Assembly (NCBI GenBank): GCA_021234155.1
Contig: JAJEKV010000234.1
Location: 408,501-472,500, forward strand
Direction of reading: 5' to 3'
Source: Isoetes taiwanensis
Taxonomy: Eukaryota > Streptophyta > Lycopodiopsida > Isoetales > Isoetaceae
Length of the DNA stretch: 64,000 nt
The position numbers and the translations under genes were made by a program. Under the pieces are notes generated by a model. That model saw nothing but the letters and a program-made list of their open reading frames with translations. It made no database searches and was not told the origin of the DNA. This document shows positions 58,641 through 64,000 of the stretch, in pieces. Each line of letters opens with the position of its first letter. Within the stretch, counting starts at the first letter, position 1.

Positions 58641-60118
58641 ATAGTAGAAGGGAACGCGTTGGTTGAACCAAAAGTGTAGAGGGCATTTCCAAGTATTGGG
58701 ATTTAGCAAACAAACTCCCAGAGGTGCTCCATTTGACACTTTAGTTCTGTGACGCCCGTCCCACTAACAATTAACGGTTAGTGCCCCGTACAGTGATACT
58801 AAGGCCCAAAACCCAAAAAGAAAGTTTTAGAGACTAAAGCCCAAAATAGAAAGTTTTAGTATGTAGTGTGTTAATGTTTTGCAGCGTTTTGAATGATCAT
58901 AGATAGATGGAATGTTCAGAAATAGACACTTTTTTAGAGTATGCGATATTGTTAGAATAAGCACTTTGTAAGGCTTTATAGTATTTTCCTTGATACTTTG
59001 CAAATGGGGCCCAAAATAGAAGGTTTTAGGCCCCGATATTTGTTAGAGTTGGTTTCAATGGTCATAGATAGATGTCATACTTAGAATAGAAATAATATTT
59101 TGATTAGTGCGTCGTTGCTGGATAAAGGCCTAAAGATAGACCCAAAATAGAAAGTTTTAGTGATGTTGTATAAGGCCCAAAATAGAAAGTTTTAGATTTA
59201 TGCAAACATAGAATTTCTTGATGTTTTGTAGTTTAAAATGAATAATGAGATAGATAGGTTTAAACCCCTTTTTTATATATTGTTCATGGTAACATATGGT
59301 TGATATAAAAAAGCAAAAAATAAAACAATGCCAATGAAAAGAAAAAAAAAGAGGAGACATTAGAGGAGAAGAAGAAGAAGAAGAGCCGCCCGGATAGAGA
59401 AAGATACCAAAATAGAAAACAACGCATTGCTCGAAAATGTAGACATGTGAAGAACGCAAACAAGGGTTTATGAGAAAAATAGAAAGTTTTTGAGAGTTTG
59501 CAAAAACTCATAAAAGAAGATTCTTAGAATAAAGAAAAATAGAAAAGAGGAGGGAACTTTACAAATTGCCCCAAGAGCCCTTCAGGATCTTAAGATAGCT
59601 CAAAACAGGTCAATGTTTTAAAGTTCCAAGGCCTAAAATAGAACTGACCAAGCTAAGTTTCTTATAAAAAATGAAAAATGCAGCAAAGGGCATAAAATAG
59701 GTTGAACAAGGAGGAAGGAGGAATGTTCTGCAGGCATAGATAGATTTAAATGGAGAATCTTCGAGAAGTTCCAAAAATAGCGAAAACTTTGCAAATGGTC
59801 AAAATAGAATGTTGTGAAATGTTTTAGATAACAATGGATAAGCACCTCAATCAAAAAATAGAAAGATATAGAATGGTCTAAAAATAGAAAGTTGTCTAAA
59901 AGTTTCTAGGAACTCAAAATAGAATGTTTGAATGTTGAAGTGCTCATGGGCCAAGCATAGAAAATTTAAAAAAAGAAAGTTTTGGGAAAGGTCCAAATGG
60001 CACAAATAGAAGGAGTCCATACAAGAAGGGAGAAGAGAGATGAGATGGAGAGGCCGGAGGACGAGAGAGACGGAAAAGCCGCCAAAGAGGCTCATGGCAT
60101 GGCGGGGGAGAACGGAGG
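58641..60118. repeat. Continuation of the AAAATAGAAAGTTTT repeat domain
   Basis: The motif CCAAAATAGAAAGTTTTAG recurs at about 58840, 59140, 59170, 59480 and 59870 in AT-rich DNA. A perfect 7-bp hairpin, CACTAAC (58762-58768) with GTTAGTG (58777-58783), lies near the left side. A short (GAA)n run lies at 59364-59380. The Helitron's 5' terminus may lie here, but no TC-start could be fixed. Confidence 0.55.
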
Positions 60119-63100
60119 AGGAACAATATTGAAAGGTTAGTTATAGAGGCTCAACAAAGACGTGCAAACCGAGATAATCCTTCAACTTATAGAATAGCCC
60201 GAACCGACCATTCAATGCACGCCGAACCCCATCATCATTGCGGAGAATCGGACCGGAGTGCAAGCACCGCCATGCTCTAGCATTTAAGAACGATGATACG
60301 AAGTGTTGTTATGATGGCAAAGTTAGCCTCCCCTCTGATAACAATGCCGCGGTTGCTATACCAGCTGCTCATTGGAGATCATCCAAAAAGCAAAGAGTTC
60401 AAGTCCCATATCAGGATTTACAATAATGCATTGGCATTTGTATCATTCGGAGCAGACATACAACAGTTCAGCACACCAGGCCCATATTGCTTTAAAATTC
60501 ACGGCCAGGTGTACCATAGATCTGGGCCTGCTCACCCCGATGACAATGTGCCGCCAAGATATGCTCAATTGTATATCCTAGACATGGAGTACGCGAACGA
60601 AGAACGTGCACAAAACGTGCACAATGCAGAGTGTGACATGGACCTTATGAGGCAACTTGACTTACAAATAAGGACCGTGAACCCGTTTGCCCAGGCCCTA
60701 CATATGATGCATGAGGTGGAAGAAAATGCACGTCGACTGAATGAGCATGCAGAAGTGCGGATGTATTTCAGTGATGACAGAACGGAACTGGACCTTCGAA
60801 GATATAATGCTCCATTCGCTAATGAGGTCGCTGTGATATTCGTAAATCCAGATGGCGAGCCACCTTTCAACAGGGATATATGCATCCATCAGAGAGGCGG
60901 CGGCTTAAGAAATATTGCCATCACCGATCCATACATTGATGCTCTTACTTACCCGTTGTTAATGCCCTCCGGTGACAAGGGGTGGGAAATGAACATGAAA
61001 AATCAGGCGGGTGCTTCGTCGAGCCGATCGAGGCAAAATGTGTCCATGTTACAGTACTATTTGTATAGACTAAGCACACGGACGAACACAGAAAGAACCG
61101 ATGGACTTAAGTTTGCTTTCAACCCCCTATTAAGCGGAGGAAGATTGACACAACAATTCATAGTCGATGCCTACGCAAGGATAGAGGCCAACACCTTGAA
61201 CTTCTACAGACTCAACCAAAAGAAATTACGAGCTGAGATGTATGATGGCTTGATCGACTATGTAAACCATGAGGCGGAGGCACAGGGCTTAAGGTCTGGG
61301 AGGTTGGTCATCTTACCGTCATCGTTCATTGGTGGCAAGCGAGCCATGGAACAAAACTATCAAGACTCTATGGCACTGGTGAGGAGATTTGGGAAGGCTG
61401 ACATATTTGTTACAATTACATGTAATGCAAGTTGGCCTGAGATCAGAGACAACTTAGAAAGAGGCCAATCACCAGAGGACAGACCAGACGTGGTCGCCCG
61501 CGTATACCACATGAAGTTGACGGCAATCCTCTATGATATTTTAGAACGAGATATTCTTGGAAAAGTTAAAGCCTATACATACACGATCGAGTATCAAAAG
61601 CGAGGTTTGCCACACTGCCATATGCTCCTAATAATGGAACAGGCAGATAAAATACGTGATAGTGATGACATTGATAAGATCACAAGCGCAGAGATACCAG
61701 ACCCATTACAAAACCCTGAGTTGCACGAGATTGTGAAGAAGTGCATGGTGCATGGACCATGTGGTCCACGGTGCATGAAACTAAATGAAAAAACTGGAAT
61801 GACGGAATGTTCCAAAGGTTTCCCAAAGCCTTTTGCTGAAACCACGTCGATTAGAGAGAATGGGTATCCAGAATATAGGCGACGCGTTGGCATGCAATAT
61901 GAGCAAGGGAATCGAACGATAGACAACAGCATGGTTGTTCCATACAATCCCTACCTCCTGCAGAAATACGACTGCCATATAAATGTGGAGCAGTGCTTTA
62001 GTGTTGCAAGCATAAAATATATTTTCAAATACATTCATAAAGGTCACGATAGAGCAAGCATTAAGTTGACTGCTCACCCTGATGCAAACACACCGCCCGC
62101 ATACAATTGGGATGAGGTACAGGAATTCCTCGATACCAGATACATTTCTGCACCAGAGGCAATGTGGAGAACCTATGGTTATAAAATGCACCATACTTCC
62201 CACACTATACATAGACTACCTGTTCACTTGCCTAACAGACAAATGGTATACTATGAAGAAGGTCAAGAACAGATTGCCTTGGAACGTGCTGCAACGAAAC
62301 ACACGATGCTCACTGCTTGGTTTGAGCTGAATAAAGTGGATGCGGCCGCTCGGCAATACACATATCCGGAAATCGCTCACCATTATACATTCGTAAAAGG
62401 CGAGGGCATTTGGAAAACAAGAGAGGGCAAATATAAGCTGATTTCGAGGATGTATAATGTGAGCCCAAAGGACATGGAAAGATATTACTTGCGCCTGTTG
62501 CTGCTACACAGAAAAGGTGTTACCAGCTTCGAAGACATGAAGAATGTCGATGGAAAGCAATGCAATACATTTCACGAGACGGCAAAGGAACTGGGGCTAT
62601 TGGCAGATGATGCAGAATGGGAAAGAACACTTGATGATGCAGTTGCTTTTCAAATGCCTACGCAACTGCGACAAACATTTGCCTTTATCTGCATATATGG
62701 ACCTCCCTCGGATCCACTTAATCTATGGGAGAAGTTCAAACACCATTTAGCAGAAGATTATGCCCGTGATATGCCAGAAGAAGATGCATACAATGCAGCA
62801 TTGCTATCCATGAATGAAATCTTCCTTGCAAATGGAACTAGCTGTCAGTTGAATCAGCTTCCAGAACCAAGGCTGACCAGGTACCATAAACCAACAGTTG
62901 GCCAGTCATTCGATGTCGCCTTTGAAAAGGCTAATGGGGATGAGCGATATACGAAATTTACTCCAGACCAAAAAGAAATAGCTGATGCTATTCTCCTTGC
63001 CATTGACGGAGCGCAAGGATCGAGTCCATGCATAAATGTAGATGGTCCTGGAGGGTCCGGAAAAACGTTCGTCTTCAATACGGTTATCAGCATGTTAAGG

Positions 63101-64000
63101 GGAAGAGAACTCGGAGTTATTGCAGTTGCATGGACGGGCATAGCGAGCCTTTTGCTCAAGGGAGCTCAAACAGTACACTCTACATTCAAGCTCCCACTAA
63201 ATCTAACACCTGAGGCAACATCTGACTTGCGTCCTACAAGCAAGCAGGCAGATAAACTAAGAAAAGCAACGCTTCTGGTGTGGGATGAATTGAGCATGAC
63301 GCATTCCGATGCACTCACAGCAGTAGACACTGTCTTGAAGGAAATACGGCGGGACCCTAGACCATTTGGAGGAATGATAGTATTAGCTGGTGGTGATTTC
63401 AGGCAACAATTGCCTGTAGTCAAACGAGCTAAGAAGATGGAGATTCTTTCGAAATGCGTCAAGAGTAACCCCCTGTGGAAGAACTTTAAGACTTTTAAAT
63501 TGACAACGAACTTGCGTGTCCACAAGGGTGAAAAGGAATGGTCTGAGTACTTGCTAAAGCTTGGAGACGGAGAACGTATGAATGACGACCCTACGCTCCC
63601 TGCAGACACTGTTGAGCTACCAAGCAAGTGTATTGAACGAAATAATATTATAGATAAGGTGTTTGGAACAAGTATTGACCCAGCAAACATGGAACATCTC
63701 TTTGAGAAGTCTATACTATCGCCAAAAAATGAGGATACACTGAACCTTAGTGACAAGACTTTGCAAAGGTTGCACGGAGACTTGCACCTATATATTAGTA
63801 TTGATACTCTCGACATGGAAGACGAAGAGGACATCCGGAATTTTCCGATTGAATTCATCAATCACCTCACACCTTCCGGACTGCCACCTCACAAACTCAA
63901 TATTAAGGTGGGGGCAATAGTAATGCTACTTAGGAACATGTATCCTCAAGGTGGTCTATGCAACGGAACACGCCTGCGCATCACACACGCAACGCAGAGA
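60119..64000 (+). CDS. Helitron Rep/PIF1-like helicase, partial at right edge
   Basis: Helitrons move by rolling-circle transposition using a fused HUH-Rep nuclease and PIF1 helicase. From about 60119 the frame reads NIERLVIEAQQRRANRDNPS. A zinc-finger-like part (PECKHRHALAF...KCCYDGKVSL, 60238-60333) lies in another frame, so two compensating one-base shifts are needed near 60235 and 60334. Then one long frame runs to 64000. The Helitron-like N domain includes NALAFVSFGA and HGQVYHRSG. The Rep HUH motif is KRGLPHCHMLL at 61597-61629. The two-tyrosine motif is YIFKYIHK (about 62018-62041). PIF1 Walker A is GPGGSGKT (63044-63067), Walker B-like LLVWDELSM is at about 63274-63300, and GGDFRQQLPVV is at about 63390-63422. 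The C-terminal helicase motifs continue to the window end (NIKVGAIVMLLRN, GLCNGTRL). All visible catalytic residues are intact. Confidence 0.9.

Noticed and set aside
59157-60126. Minus-strand hydrophobic frames at 59157-59459, 59284-59511, 59847-60095 and 59944-60126
   Set aside because: They are antisense translations of purine-rich AATAGAAAG and GAAGAAGAA sequence, biased to Phe/Leu/Ser.
61594-63861. Minus-strand frames such as 63166-63861 and 61781-62212
   Set aside because: They are shadows of the Helitron helicase frame, whose plus-strand motifs are unambiguous.

Overview
The window is eukaryotic nuclear DNA, almost certainly from a land plant, and is dominated by transposable elements and broken gene copies. 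No intact ordinary host gene is visible. Plant signatures are a CACTA TNP2 transposase with a DUF4218 region, a plant-type LRR receptor fragment (GxIPxELG repeats), a PRT6-like N-recognin fragment and a plant L1-type LINE. A second LINE remnant carries an RTGSHxLxIETGRW-type tail, and there is a replitron-like HUH endonuclease. From memory of the families, that combination suggests a seedless plant such as a fern rather than a flowering plant. This is an inference and cannot be proved from the window.

Layout. 1-655 is one copy of a segment repeated at 22227-22881. 1330-5392 holds three degenerate, intron-containing gene fragments, all on the minus strand: YIPF1/Yip1-domain, a coiled-coil protein like a kinesin-5 tail, and a METTL13-like methyltransferase. 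5579-25948 is a tandem array of a non-coding LTR retrotransposon with a period near 4 kb: LTRs of about 2.7 kb (TGTAACG...CGTTTCA) alternate with a 1.3 kb internal region that has an initiator-tRNA-Met-type primer site and a polypurine tract. The array shows an 8 kb dimeric higher-order repeat and is broken at 21449-22881 by foreign sequence. 25949-33597 is a frameshifted LINE on the minus strand lying in the array, followed by array remnants to 35583. One of these remnants carries a 158-bp solo mini-LTR with a 5-bp target duplication.

35584-46480 is a CACTA (En/Spm) element on the minus strand. Its TNP2 gene is split by a 7447-bp DNA transposon (36273-43719) flanked by a perfect 8-bp duplication. 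That inner element encodes an unusual DDE-type transposase on the plus strand and carries a captured LRR-receptor exon. A truncated LINE tail with a (TATTC)n end also sits in the TNP2 5' region. 48464-49504 is a replitron-like HUH endonuclease gene (HLH plus YxxK motifs) with two frameshifts. 51900-53110 is a PRT6-like pseudogene. 54100-54675 is a retroelement 3' end with a poly(A) tract.

56150-59960 is a satellite-like domain built on a TCTAAAAATAGAAAG motif. It contains a 947-bp duplication, two long (GA)n tracts and two tRNA-derived SINE heads. 60119-64000 is a Helitron Rep/helicase gene running off the right edge.

The window therefore reads as a nested transposon graveyard. Most proteins are broken by one-base frameshifts, several at homopolymers, so some breaks could be consensus errors rather than real decay. 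The two observations I rate highest are the nested DNA transposon with its clean 8-bp duplication and captured LRR exon, and the tandem higher-order array of a non-autonomous LTR retrotransposon.
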